Below, in pieces: positions 15,739-26,636 of a DNA stretch of 64,000 nt (within the stretch, counting starts at the first letter, position 1; each line of letters starts with the position of its first letter). A model generated the notes under the pieces. The model saw only the letters and a list, made by a program, of their open reading frames with translations, made no database searches and had not been told where the DNA came from. Source of the stretch: Nonomuraea fuscirosea (lineage in GTDB: Bacteria > Actinomycetota > Actinomycetes > Streptosporangiales > Streptosporangiaceae); contig NZ_PVNG01000023.1 in the NCBI RefSeq assembly GCF_003001935.1, forward strand, positions 167,743 to 231,742, in the 5' to 3' direction. The translations under genes were made by a program, and so were the position numbers.

Positions 15739-17658
15739 ATGCGCAGAATACTCACGGCGGCCTCACTCGTCGCCCTGCTGCCCTTAGTCAACGTGAGCTC
15801 GGCGCACGCCCAGCAGCCCCCGGACCGGCAGCAGGCCTTCGCGGCCGCCGCCCAGGAGTTCCAGGTGCCCGAGAGCGTGCTGCTGGGCGTCTCCTACCTG
15901 GAGTCCCGGTGGGACGCCCACGCCGGCCGGCCCTCCAGCGACGCCGGGTTCGGCCCCATGCACCTGACCGACGCCGCCGCCTTCACCTCGTCCAACCATC
16001 ACAGCGAGGGCGAGGAGGACGCCCGCGGCGACGACGGCCGCCCCCTCCCGCCTCCGGCGGCCCGCCCCGCGCCGGCCGACATCCCGGCCTCGCTGCGGAC
16101 CATGGAACGCGCCGCCGCGCTGACCGGCGAGAGCCACGAGCGGCTGCGTACGGACGACGCCGCGAACATCCGCGGCGGCGCCGCGCTGCTGGCCGACTAC
16201 CAGAAGGCGCTCGGCGCGCCGCTGAGCGCCGACCCCGGCCAGTGGTACGGCGCGGTGGCCCGGTATTCGGGCGCCGAGGAGTCGGGCGCGGCCAAGTTCT
16301 TCGCCGACGAGGTCTTCGCCACGATCAAGGAAGGGGCCACGCGGACGACCGACGACGGTCAGCGGGTCGCCCTTCCCGCCGTCCCGGGCCTGAAGAAGAT
16401 CGAGAAGTGGCTGGAGAAGCTCGGCCTGCGCCCGCCGGTGCGCCCCGACGGGATCGAGTGTCCCGCCTCGATCTCCTGTGAGTGGATCCCGTCCGCGTAC
16501 CAGGAGCTGCCGAACGACGACTACGGGCACTACGACCTGGCGAACCGGCCGTACAGCCAGAAGGTCGAATACATCATCATCCACGACATGGAGGGATATT
16601 TCCTGCCCTCCATCCGCCTCAACCAGGACCCGAACTACGGCGCCAGCTGGCACTACTCCGTCCGCTCCTCCGACGGCCACATCGCCCAGCACATCAAGAC
16701 CAAGGACGTCGGCTGGCAGGCCGGCAACTGGTACGTCAACGCCAAGTCCATCGGCATCGAGCACGAGGGCTTCCTGGCCGAGGGCAGCACCTGGTTCACC
16801 GAGGCGATGTACCGCTCGTCCGCCCGCCTGGTCCGCTACCTGGCGCTCAGGCACGGCGTGCCGCTGGACCGCGCCCACATCCTGGGCCACGACAACGTCC
16901 CCGGCACCCTGCCGACGACCGTGCGCGGCATGCACGAGGACCCGGGCCCGTTCTGGGACTGGGCGCACTACTTCCAGCTCATGGGCGCGCCGCTGCACGC
17001 GTTCGGCGGGCCCAGGGCCGGCTCGGTCATGATCAAGCCGGACTTCGCCACGAACAAGCCGCACTTCTACGGCTGTGACCGCCAGAACCCGGAGGCGGAC
17101 TGCCCGCCGACCAGCGCCGGCACCGTCTGGCTGCGCACCGAGCCGCGCGCGGACGCGCCGCTGATCAAGGACATCGGCAAGCACCCGACCGGCGACTCCC
17201 TCTACAGCGTCTACGACCACAGCGCCCGCGCCGGCACCGGCCAGCGCTTCGCCGTGGCCGAGCGCCAGGGCGACTGGACGGCCATCTGGTACCTCGGGCA
17301 GAAGGCGTGGTTCCACAACCCGAGGAGCGCTCCGACCGCCGTCCCGTCGATGGGGCTGGTGGTCACGCCGAAGCCGGGCAAGGCGACGGTGCCGGTGTTC
17401 GGCCGGGCCTACCCGGAGGAGTCGGCCTATCCGGAGGGCATCCCGTACCAGGCGGTGACGCCGCTGCAGTACACGTTCGCGGCGGGCGAGAAGTACACGC
17501 TGGCCGGCCAGGCGGCCACCGAGTACTACCGCGCGGTCACCTTCGACCTGGCGGACCACAAGGTGGTGCGGGGCAAGACGAAGTACCTGCAGATCCAGTT
17601 CGGCCACCGCGTGATGTACGTCAAGGCTGACGACGTGCGGGTGACGTTCTCCGGGTGA
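15739..17658 (+). CDS. Secreted two-domain peptidoglycan hydrolase (lysozyme-like plus N-acetylmuramoyl-L-alanine amidase)
   Basis: 639 aa from the ATG at 15739, which has GAGGAG upstream and opens a Sec signal peptide cleaved after SSAHA. Residues ~30-200 resemble a transglycosylase/lysozyme fold (SVLLGVSYLESRWD, then DAGFGPMHLTD). Residues ~265-425 are an Amidase_2/PGRP domain with the zinc-site pattern: YIIIHDMEGY, then GIEHEGFL, then HILGHDNVPGT and HEDPGPFWDW. The C-terminal ~200 residues are beta-rich and SH3-like (TVWLRTEPRADAPLIKDIG), probably for wall binding. It should cut both the glycan and the stem-peptide amide. Its 3' end overlaps the convergent RpiR gene by 38 bp. Confidence 0.88.
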   Translation: MRRILTAASLVALLPLVNVSSAHAQQPPDRQQAFAAAAQEFQVPESVLLGVSYLESRWDAHAGRPSSDAGFGPMHLTDAAAFTSSNHHSEGEEDARGDDGRPLPPPAARPAPADIPASLRTMERAAALTGESHERLRTDDAANIRGGAALLADYQKALGAPLSADPGQWYGAVARYSGAEESGAAKFFADEVFATIKEGATRTTDDGQRVALPAVPGLKKIEKWLEKLGLRPPVRPDGIECPASISCEWIPSAYQELPNDDYGHYDLANRPYSQKVEYIIIHDMEGYFLPSIRLNQDPNYGASWHYSVRSSDGHIAQHIKTKDVGWQAGNWYVNAKSIGIEHEGFLAEGSTWFTEAMYRSSARLVRYLALRHGVPLDRAHILGHDNVPGTLPTTVRGMHEDPGPFWDWAHYFQLMGAPLHAFGGPRAGSVMIKPDFATNKPHFYGCDRQNPEADCPPTSAGTVWLRTEPRADAPLIKDIGKHPTGDSLYSVYDHSARAGTGQRFAVAERQGDWTAIWYLGQKAWFHNPRSAPTAVPSMGLVVTPKPGKATVPVFGRAYPEESAYPEGIPYQAVTPLQYTFAAGEKYTLAGQAATEYYRAVTFDLADHKVVRGKTKYLQIQFGHRVMYVKADDVRVTFSG

Positions 17659-18517
17659 ACTCCTTGACGGCGCGCCTGGTGCTCGCGAGCGCCTCCTGAG
17701 AGGAGTCGAACGTGCGCTGGGCGACGCCGACGAACACGCAGTCGACGACGAGGAGCTGGCTGATCCTGCTGGCCAGGGCGCCGGGACGGAACTCCGTCTC
17801 GCGCCCGGCCGAGATCAGCACGTGTTCGGCCAGCTCCGCGATGGACGAGCGGGGGTTGTTGGTGATCGCGACCGTGGTCGCCCCGGCCTCCTTGGCCCGG
17901 CTCAGCGGCTCGATCACGTCGGGGGTCTCGCCCGAGGTGCTGATGCCGATCGCCACGTCGCCGTCCTTGAGCAGCACGGCGCTGGTCAGCGCCAGGTGCG
18001 CGTCCTGGAAGGCGTGGCTGGACAGGCCGATGCGCAGCAGCTTCTGGGCGACGTCCTCGGCCACCAGCCCGGAGGCGCCGACCCCGTAGGCGTCGATCCG
18101 CCGGGCGCCGACGATGGCGTCCACGACCAGGCCGAGCCGTTCGGAGGTGAGCTGGGCGACGGTGTCGTTGATCGCCTCGGACTCGGCCCTGGCCACCTTC
18201 TGGATGACCTCCGACAGCGGGTCGTCGGGCGCGAGGTCGCCCGGCACCAGCCGGTCCGGTTGCGCGGCGGCCGCGGCTAAGGCCAGCCTGAGCTGCGGAT
18301 ATCCGGCGAAGCCGAGCAACCGGGCGGTGCGCACGATCGTCGCCTCGCTGGTGCCGGAGGCGGCGGAGAGCTCCGTGATGGTGCTCCTCGCCACCGTCGC
18401 GGGGTCTTCGAGTATGAGGCGGGCCACGGTCTGGGCGGCAGGCGTCAGCGACGGCAGCACACCGCGAACCGTGGCCACCAGAGTGTCGGCCCGCAGGCCG
18501 TTCCCGCTGTCGTCCAC
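17621..18517 (-). CDS. MurR/RpiR-family regulator (HTH-SIS)
   Basis: 298 aa from a GTG. The N-terminal RpiR helix-turn-helix (~residues 15-85) includes STITELSAASGTSEATIVR. The C-terminal ~130 residues are a SIS phosphosugar-binding domain (RIDAYGVGASG, then GDVAIGISTSGETPDV, then TTVAITNNPRSSIAELA). MurR-type members sense MurNAc-6-phosphate and others sense sugar phosphates. Lying tail-to-tail with a peptidoglycan hydrolase hints at wall-sugar recovery, while glgP downstream on the same strand hints at sugar-phosphate metabolism. A CATAAT-like box just before the GTG suggests a leaderless mRNA. Confidence 0.88.
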   Translation of the reverse strand: MDDSGNGLRADTLVATVRGVLPSLTPAAQTVARLILEDPATVARSTITELSAASGTSEATIVRTARLLGFAGYPQLRLALAAAAAQPDRLVPGDLAPDDPLSEVIQKVARAESEAINDTVAQLTSERLGLVVDAIVGARRIDAYGVGASGLVAEDVAQKLLRIGLSSHAFQDAHLALTSAVLLKDGDVAIGISTSGETPDVIEPLSRAKEAGATTVAITNNPRSSIAELAEHVLISAGRETEFRPGALASRISQLLVVDCVFVGVAQRTFDSSQEALASTRRAVKEFTRRTSPARRQP

Positions 18518-18536
18518 CCCCCGATTATGCCGCTTG

Positions 18537-21119
18537 TCAGCGCAATGTTCCGTTGGTCATCCCCGCCGGTTCCTCGGGCACGGTGATCAGGCCCAGCTCG
18601 GCCGGTGTGGCCAGCAGCGGGTGGTGCGGGACGACCCGCACCGTGTAACCGAACGCGCCCGTACGGTCGAGCGGCACCGCGCCGGTGTAGTGGGCCCGCC
18701 CGTCGTCGTCCACCGACGCGACCGACAGCGTGGAGTAGACCGGGTGCACCAGCTCGTCGTGCGGCCCGACCTTCCCGTAGGCGGCCTGGACCAGCACGTC
18801 GCCGGGCTCCAGGTCGCCGAGCGCGATGGTGGCGTGCAGCTCGATGGAGGCCCCGACCTCCGGCGTGTCGCCCACGCCGGCCGCCTCGACGTGCTCGACC
18901 CGCACCCCCGGCCAGGCCCGGTTGACCCGGACCCGCCAGGCGGCGAACGCCTTGGCCGGCGCGTAGGACTCGGCGCTGAGCGCGCGGGCGGAGGCGGCGG
19001 CCGGGTTGTAGAGCGTCACCACGTAGTCGCGCAGCATCCGCCCGGCCAGCACCTTGGGCCCGAGCGAGGCCAGCGTGTGCTTGACCATCTCCATCCACCG
19101 GCGCGGCAGCCCGTCGGGGCCCCGGTCGTAGAAGCGGTCGGACACCTCGTGCTCGATCAGGTCGTAGAGGGCGGCGGCCTCCAGCTCGTCGCGCCGGTCG
19201 GGGTTGCCCACCCCGTCGGCGGTGGGGATGGCCCAGCCGTTGGTGCCGTCGTACCACTCGTCCCACCAGCCGTCGCGGATCGACAGGTTGAGCCCGCCGT
19301 TCAGCGCGGACTTCATCCCCGACGTGCCCGAGGCCTCCAGCGGGCGCAGCGGGTTGTTCAGCCAGACGTCGCAGCCCTGCACCATGAGCTGGCCGAGCGT
19401 CATGTCGTAGTCGGGCAGGAAGACGATGCGGTGGCGGACGTCGTTGCGGTCGGCGAACTTGATGATCTGCTGGATCAGCTTCTTGCCACCCTCGTCGGCC
19501 GGGTGAGCCTTGCCGGCGATCACGATCTGCACGGGTTTGTCGGGATCGAGCAGCAGCTCGGTCAGCCGCTTGGGATCGCGCAGCATGAGCGTGAGCCGCT
19601 TGTACGACGGAACCCGCCGGGCGAACCCGATCGTCAGCACCTCGGGGTCGAGCGTGTCGTCGATCCAGCCGAGCTCGGCGTCGGAGGCTCCGCGCTCGCG
19701 CCACGACCTGCGCAGGCGCACCCTGGCGCCCTCGACCAGCCGCCGGCGCAGCGTGCCGCGGATCTGCCAGATGTCGGCGTCGGAGATCTTCTGGATGTGC
19801 TCCCAGCCGCGGGCCCGCTCCAGCAGGGAGGGCAGCTCGCGCCCGGCCAGCTCCATGAACTCCCTGCCGACCCAGGTCGGCGCGTGCACGCCGTTGGTGA
19901 TCGAGCCGATCGGCACCTCGTCCAGGTCGAATCCCGGCCAAAGATCTTTGAACATGTCCCGGCTGACCTCGCCGTGCAGCACGGACACGCCGTTGACCCG
20001 CTGGGCCAGCCGCATGCCCATGACCGCCATGTTGAACCGGCTGGGGTCGGGCTCCTTGCCCAGCGCCAGGATCCGCTCCACCGGCACGGTCGGCCAGGCG
20101 CCCGCCCCGCCGAAGTGCCGCTCGATCATGTCGATCGGGAAGCGGTCGATGCCCGCGGGGACCGGGGTGTGCGTGGTGAACACCGTGCCCGCGCGCACCG
20201 CCTCAAGAGCCTCGTCGAACGACATCCGCGCCTCGGTGAGCTCGCGGATGCGCTCCAGGCCGAGGAAGCCGGCGTGGCCCTCGTTGGTGTGGAACACCTC
20301 GGGCTCGGCGTGTCCGGTGATCTTGCAGTACGCCCTGATCGCGCGCACGCCGCCGACGCCGAGCAGCAGCTCCTGCATGAGCCGGTGGTCGGTGCCGCCG
20401 CCGTAGAGGCGGTCGGTGATGTCCCTGGCCGCCGTGTCGTTCTCGGCCACGTCGGAGTCGAGCAGCAGCAGCGGCACCCGGCCGACCTGGGCCACCCACA
20501 CCTGGGCGTGCAGCTCGCGCTCGTCGGGCAGGCTCAGCCGGATCTTGACCGGCGTGCCCTCGGTGTCCTTGAGCAGGGTCAGCGGCAGGCCGCCCGCGTC
20601 GAGCGACGGGTAGTGCTCCAGCTGCCAGCCCTCGGGCGACAGGGACTGGGTGAAGTAGCCGTGCCGGTAGAGCAGGCCCACCGCGAGGATCGGCACGCCG
20701 AGGTCGCTGGCGGCCTTGAGGTGGTCTCCGGCCAGGATGCCGAGACCCCCGGAGTACTGCGGCAGCGCGGCGGCGATGCCGTATTCGGGGGAGAAGTACG
20801 CGATGGCCCGCGCGCTGTCGGGCAGCGTCTGGTACCAGCGCGGAGAGGTCATGTATTCGCGCAGATCGTCTGCGGCGTCGGCGAGGCGGCGCAGGAAGCG
20901 CCGATCGGCCGCCAGCTCGCTCAGCCGGGCCGGGCTGACGGCGCCGAGCAGGGCCACGGGATCGTGGCCGACCTGTTCCCACAGGTCGGCGTCGACCTCC
21001 GCGAAGAGGTCCATCGTCTCGGGGTGCCATGACCACCGGAGATTCTGGACAAGCTCGCCGAGGGCGGCCAGCTCCGCGGGCAGGACGGTGCGGACGGTAA
21101 ACCGGCGGATAGCTCTCAC
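18537..21119 (-). CDS. glgP: Alpha-glucan (glycogen/maltodextrin) phosphorylase
   Basis: 860 aa from a GTG; an ACCCTA (TAGGGT on this strand) at 21128-21133 suggests a leaderless start. The N-terminus (NLRWSWHPETMDLF) is the DUF3417 segment typical of the actinobacterial, shorter phosphorylase class. The pyridoxal-phosphate lysine lies in SGTSGMKSALNGGLN near residue 600. It releases glucose-1-phosphate from alpha-1,4-glucan ends. It is divergent from glgE across a 244-bp gap, the usual arrangement of the GlgE locus in actinomycetes, so glycogen breakdown and synthesis genes share a control region. Confidence 0.95.
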   Translation of the reverse strand: MRAIRRFTVRTVLPAELAALGELVQNLRWSWHPETMDLFAEVDADLWEQVGHDPVALLGAVSPARLSELAADRRFLRRLADAADDLREYMTSPRWYQTLPDSARAIAYFSPEYGIAAALPQYSGGLGILAGDHLKAASDLGVPILAVGLLYRHGYFTQSLSPEGWQLEHYPSLDAGGLPLTLLKDTEGTPVKIRLSLPDERELHAQVWVAQVGRVPLLLLDSDVAENDTAARDITDRLYGGGTDHRLMQELLLGVGGVRAIRAYCKITGHAEPEVFHTNEGHAGFLGLERIRELTEARMSFDEALEAVRAGTVFTTHTPVPAGIDRFPIDMIERHFGGAGAWPTVPVERILALGKEPDPSRFNMAVMGMRLAQRVNGVSVLHGEVSRDMFKDLWPGFDLDEVPIGSITNGVHAPTWVGREFMELAGRELPSLLERARGWEHIQKISDADIWQIRGTLRRRLVEGARVRLRRSWRERGASDAELGWIDDTLDPEVLTIGFARRVPSYKRLTLMLRDPKRLTELLLDPDKPVQIVIAGKAHPADEGGKKLIQQIIKFADRNDVRHRIVFLPDYDMTLGQLMVQGCDVWLNNPLRPLEASGTSGMKSALNGGLNLSIRDGWWDEWYDGTNGWAIPTADGVGNPDRRDELEAAALYDLIEHEVSDRFYDRGPDGLPRRWMEMVKHTLASLGPKVLAGRMLRDYVVTLYNPAAASARALSAESYAPAKAFAAWRVRVNRAWPGVRVEHVEAAGVGDTPEVGASIELHATIALGDLEPGDVLVQAAYGKVGPHDELVHPVYSTLSVASVDDDGRAHYTGAVPLDRTGAFGYTVRVVPHHPLLATPAELGLITVPEEPAGMTNGTLR

Positions 21120-21363
21120 GTTTCTGCACCCTACGGGCTAGGAGGGACCTCTGAGTCCTTCACCCCCATCAAGCCCCTTCAAACCCCTTCCGGGAACAAG
21201 CATGAAGAGGGACTATTGGGGCAACTTTCCAGGTTGTTGGACCTTCCCGCAGACACACAAGGGAGGTCTATCCACTGCTGTCCACAATTTACATGCAAGG
21301 ATCGTTCCTGCCAGGGAAAGCCTCCGGCGGTACCGGGAGTGCCGCCGCAAACCCTTGAATGCG

Positions 21364-23454
21364 ATGATCGGACGAATTCCCATCACGGCCATCTCCCCCG
21401 TCGTCGACTGCGGGCAATGGCCCGCCAAGGCGGTCGCCGGCGAGACCTTCCAGGTCTCGGCGACCGTGTTCAGAGAGGGCCACGACGCCGTGGCGTCGGG
21501 CGTGGTGCTGACCTCGCCCGACGGGCAGCGCGGGCGCCTGAGACCGATGCGCGAGCTCGCGCCCGGCACCGACCGCTGGGGTGTCGACGTGTGCCTGCCG
21601 GCCGAGGGCGACTGGCTGTTCCGCGTGGAGGCATGGAGTGATCCGATCGGCACGTGGCTGCACGACGCCGAGATCAAGATCCCGCGCGGCATGGACGTCG
21701 ATCTCATGTGCGAGGAGGGCGCCCGGCTGTTCGAGCGCGCGGCCAAGGCCGTGCGGCCCGCCGACTGCGCGGGCGGGCAGGCCGCTCCGGCGGGAAAGAC
21801 CGCCCGTGACGGCCGGAGCAGGCAGAACGGCAACGGCGGCAGCACCTGCGGCCACCGCGCGGCGCTGCTGTCGATCTCCGCGACGCTGCGGGACGAGGAG
21901 CTCGATCCGCGGGCGCGGCTGTCGATCGTCCAGTTGCCCGAGACCGCGGCGTTGCTGGAGGCGCATCCGTTCCGTGAGCTGGTGACCAGGTCCAAGTCCC
22001 ACAAGATCAGGGTGGACCGGCGCCGGGCGCTCTACGGCTCCTGGTACGAGTTCTTCCCCAGGTCCGAAGGGGCCGTGGTGAACGAGCTCGGCATCTCCAA
22101 GTCCGGAAATTTCCAGACAGCTGCCAAGCGGCTCCCGGCCATCGCCAAGATGGGCTTCGACGTCGTCTACCTGCCGCCCATCCATCCGATCGGCACGACG
22201 TACCGCAAGGGGCGCAACAACACGCTCAGCCCCGAGCCCGACGAGCCTGGATCGCCGTGGGCGATCGGCTCCGAGGACGGCGGCCACGACGCCGTGCATC
22301 CCGACCTGGGCACGCTCGACGACTTCGACGTGTTCGTCGGCCGCACGCGTGAGCTGGGCATGGAGATCGCGCTCGACTTCGCCCTGCAGTGCTCTCCCGA
22401 CCACCCGTGGGTCAAGGAGCATCCCGAGTGGTTCACGGTCAGGGCCGACGGGTCGATCGCGTACGCGGAGAACCCGCCGAAGAAGTATCAGGACATCTAC
22501 CCGATCAACTTCGACAAGGACCCCGAGGGGATCTACAACGAGGTCAAGCGGGTGCTGCGGCACTGGATGGACCACGGGGTGCGCATCTTCCGGGTGGACA
22601 ACCCGCACACCAAGCCCGTGGCCTTCTGGGAGCGGCTGCTGGCGGACGTGCACCGCACCGACCCCGATGTGATCTTCCTGTCGGAGGCGTTCACCCGGCC
22701 GGCGATGATGCGCATGCTGGCCAAGACCGGCTATCACCAGTCATATACATATTTTACGTGGAAGAACACCAAATACGACGTCGAGACCTATCTCACGGAG
22801 CTGGCCCAGGAGACCTCGAGTTACCTGCGGCCCAACCTCTTCGTCAACACTCCGGACATTCTCCACGAATACCTGCAACACGGCGGCGTTCCGGCGTTCA
22901 AGATCAGGGCGGTGCTGGCCGCGCTCGCCTCGCCCGCCTGGGGCGTCTATTCCGGGTACGAGCTCGGGGAGAACGTACCGGTGCGCCCGGGAAGCGAGGA
23001 ATACCTGGATAGCGAAAAGTATCAATACAAACCCCGTGATTGGGTGACGGCCGAGCGCGAAGGATGGAGCCTCGCCCCGTTCATCACCCATCTGAATTTG
23101 TTCCGAAGAGCGCATCCGGCGCTGCAGGAATTGCGTAACCTACGGTTCCACAGGGTCGACCAACCGGACATCGTCTGCTTCTCGAAACGACTTCCCGGCG
23201 CCTATGACCCGGCCACACGAAGGCACGGGCTGGGCGACGTCGTACTGGCGGTCATCAATCTGGATCCACACCACACCCACGAGGCGACGGTGGAACTGGA
23301 CCTGCCCGTCCTGGGTCTCGACTGGAACGCCGAGTTCGTCGTGGACGACGAACTCTCCGGAGAGTCCTATCGCTGGAGGCAGCGCAACTATGTACGCCTC
23401 GACCCCCATATCCAGCCTGCCCACATTCTCACCGTACGAGCCGCGCCACGGTAG
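21364..23454 (+). CDS. glgE: Alpha-1,4-glucan:maltose-1-phosphate maltosyltransferase
   Basis: 696 aa. The ATG at 21364 starts the conserved MIGRIPI; the frame is open from 21202 but that part does not look coding. It is a GH13_3 enzyme extending alpha-1,4-glucan with maltosyl units from maltose-1-phosphate. Catalytic residues: nucleophile Asp in IFRVDNPHTKP, acid/base Glu in IFLSEAFTRP, third Asp in NTPDILHEYL. The N-domain carries a polar, low-complexity insert of about 28 residues near residue 140 (CAGGQAAPAGKTARDG onward). It is the first gene of glgE-treS-mak. The region 22,740-23,100 is visibly richer in A+T codons than its surroundings. Confidence 0.95.
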   Translation: MIGRIPITAISPVVDCGQWPAKAVAGETFQVSATVFREGHDAVASGVVLTSPDGQRGRLRPMRELAPGTDRWGVDVCLPAEGDWLFRVEAWSDPIGTWLHDAEIKIPRGMDVDLMCEEGARLFERAAKAVRPADCAGGQAAPAGKTARDGRSRQNGNGGSTCGHRAALLSISATLRDEELDPRARLSIVQLPETAALLEAHPFRELVTRSKSHKIRVDRRRALYGSWYEFFPRSEGAVVNELGISKSGNFQTAAKRLPAIAKMGFDVVYLPPIHPIGTTYRKGRNNTLSPEPDEPGSPWAIGSEDGGHDAVHPDLGTLDDFDVFVGRTRELGMEIALDFALQCSPDHPWVKEHPEWFTVRADGSIAYAENPPKKYQDIYPINFDKDPEGIYNEVKRVLRHWMDHGVRIFRVDNPHTKPVAFWERLLADVHRTDPDVIFLSEAFTRPAMMRMLAKTGYHQSYTYFTWKNTKYDVETYLTELAQETSSYLRPNLFVNTPDILHEYLQHGGVPAFKIRAVLAALASPAWGVYSGYELGENVPVRPGSEEYLDSEKYQYKPRDWVTAEREGWSLAPFITHLNLFRRAHPALQELRNLRFHRVDQPDIVCFSKRLPGAYDPATRRHGLGDVVLAVINLDPHHTHEATVELDLPVLGLDWNAEFVVDDELSGESYRWRQRNYVRLDPHIQPAHILTVRAAPR

Positions 23455-23500
23455 AACTGAATTCAGCGGGGAGTCTTCAACGTGTGTGATAGCGCCTCCG

Positions 23501-23525
23501 TCATGAGCCACCTGCGGGGCGGCTC

Positions 23526-23529
<4 letters not shown>
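23501..23529 (+). promoter_or_regulatory. Hairpin that would occlude the treS start codon
   Basis: TCATGAGCC (23501-23509) and GGCTCATGA (23521-23529) are perfect 9-nt arms with an 11-nt loop. The right arm contains the treS ATG (23526-23528). The stem would hide the start unless melted or unless ribosomes arrive from glgE. No strong ribosome-binding site is visible. Translational control is an inference. Confidence 0.45.
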
Positions 23530-25226
<1,697 letters not shown>

Positions 25227-25229
25227 GAC

Positions 25230-26561
25230 GTGCTTGACGAGCTCCTTGCCGCATGGATCGGCCGCCAGCGTTGGTTCGGCGGCAAGGGGCGCCCGATCGA
25301 CGAGCTGTCGATCGACTCCGACGTCGAGCTGTCGCCCGGGCTGCGGCACCTCATCATCGCCGTGTGGCAGGAGGGCTCGCGCGACCGCTACCAGGTGCTG
25401 GTCGGCGAGCGCGACGAACTGCCCGACCGCCTGAACCACGCCCTCATCGGCACCGTCGGCGAGACCTACCACTACGACGCCGTGCACGACCCCGAACGCA
25501 TGGGCCTGCTCCTCGACGGCATGGCGCACGACGAGACCCGCGGCGGCCTGCGCATGCGCCACGTGCCCGGCGTCACCGTCGACACCTCCCCGCGCAGCGT
25601 GGTGCTCGGGGCCGAGCAGTCAAACACCTCGCTCGTGTACGGGGACGCCTACATCTGCAAGCTCTTCCGCCGGCTCATCCCCGGGGTCAATCCGGAGCTG
25701 GAGATCATCACCGCCCTGGCCGCCAGGAACGCCCCGCACATCGCGCGCCCGTACGGCTGGATCGAGACCGACCTCGACGGCACGGGCACCACGCTGGCGA
25801 TCATGCAGGAGTTCCTCTCCCCCGCCAACGACGGCTGGGACCTCGCCCTGACCAGCGTCCGCGACCTGTACGCCAGCCTGCCCCAGGTGCCGGCCGGCGA
25901 GGCGGGCGGCAACTTCGCCGCGGAGTCGCGCCGCCTGGGCACGGCCACCGCGCGCGTGCACCACGAGCTGGCCGAGGCCTTCCCGACCGACGTGATCGAG
26001 GTGCACGAGGTCAAGCGGATGGCCGAGTCGTTCAGACGGCGGCTGGGGCTGTCCGTGGCCGAGGTGCCGCAGCTGCGCGAGCACGTGGGCTTCATCGAGC
26101 ACGTCTACCACCAGGTGGAGCTGCTCACCACCGCGGTGCCCGTGCAGCGGGTCCACGGCGACTACCACCTCGGCCAGGTCATGCGCACGCCCACCGACTG
26201 GGTGGTGCTGGACTTCGAGGGCGAGCCGGGCCAGCCGCTGAGCGAGCGCCGGGCGCTGTACTCTCCGCTGCGCGACGTGGCGGGCATGCTGCGCTCGTTC
26301 GACTACGCGGCCAGGCACCTGCTGACCGGGCACTCCCGGGCCGCGGAGCTGGAGCCCCGGGCCCAGGAGTGGGCCGACCGCAACCGGGCCGCCTTCATCG
26401 ACGGGTACATCGAGGGCGGCGGCGTCATCAACCAGGCGGACGCGGCGCTGCTGCGGGCGTTCGAGCTGTCGAAGGCGGTGTACGAGGTCGTGTACGAGGC
26501 CCGCAACCGCCCCTCATGGCTACCGATCCCGCTGGCCGCCTTCCGCCCCCGCGCAAGCTGA
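25230..26561 (+). CDS. mak: Maltokinase
   Basis: 443 aa from a GTG at 25230 with AGGAGG inside the 3' end of treS. It has an aminoglycoside-phosphotransferase-like fold. The catalytic loop is HGDYHLGQV with metal-binding DFEGEPG downstream, and the N-terminal cap contains IGRQRWFGGKGR, typical of Pep2/Mak. It phosphorylates maltose at O1 with ATP to give the GlgE substrate. As a separate protein it presumably works in complex with TreS, as known for the mycobacterial pair. Confidence 0.95.
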   Translation: MLDELLAAWIGRQRWFGGKGRPIDELSIDSDVELSPGLRHLIIAVWQEGSRDRYQVLVGERDELPDRLNHALIGTVGETYHYDAVHDPERMGLLLDGMAHDETRGGLRMRHVPGVTVDTSPRSVVLGAEQSNTSLVYGDAYICKLFRRLIPGVNPELEIITALAARNAPHIARPYGWIETDLDGTGTTLAIMQEFLSPANDGWDLALTSVRDLYASLPQVPAGEAGGNFAAESRRLGTATARVHHELAEAFPTDVIEVHEVKRMAESFRRRLGLSVAEVPQLREHVGFIEHVYHQVELLTTAVPVQRVHGDYHLGQVMRTPTDWVVLDFEGEPGQPLSERRALYSPLRDVAGMLRSFDYAARHLLTGHSRAAELEPRAQEWADRNRAAFIDGYIEGGGVINQADAALLRAFELSKAVYEVVYEARNRPSWLPIPLAAFRPRAS

Positions 26562-26563
26562 CG

Positions 26564-26617
26564 TCAGGCGCCGACGCCCGGACTTGAATCGCCTTCTATC
26601 AGGCCCCGACGCCTGGA
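26564..26617. repeat. Short direct repeat between convergent mak and imine reductase genes
   Basis: TCAGGCGCCGACGCCCGGA (26564-26582) and TCAGGCCCCGACGCCTGGA (26599-26617) match at 17 of 19 positions with a 35-bp period. The second copy can fold (CAGGC...GCCTG). It may be the remnant of a terminator or a small duplication. No further function is visible. Confidence 0.4.
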
Positions 26618-26636
26618 GGGGGGCTCAGGCGCGAGA

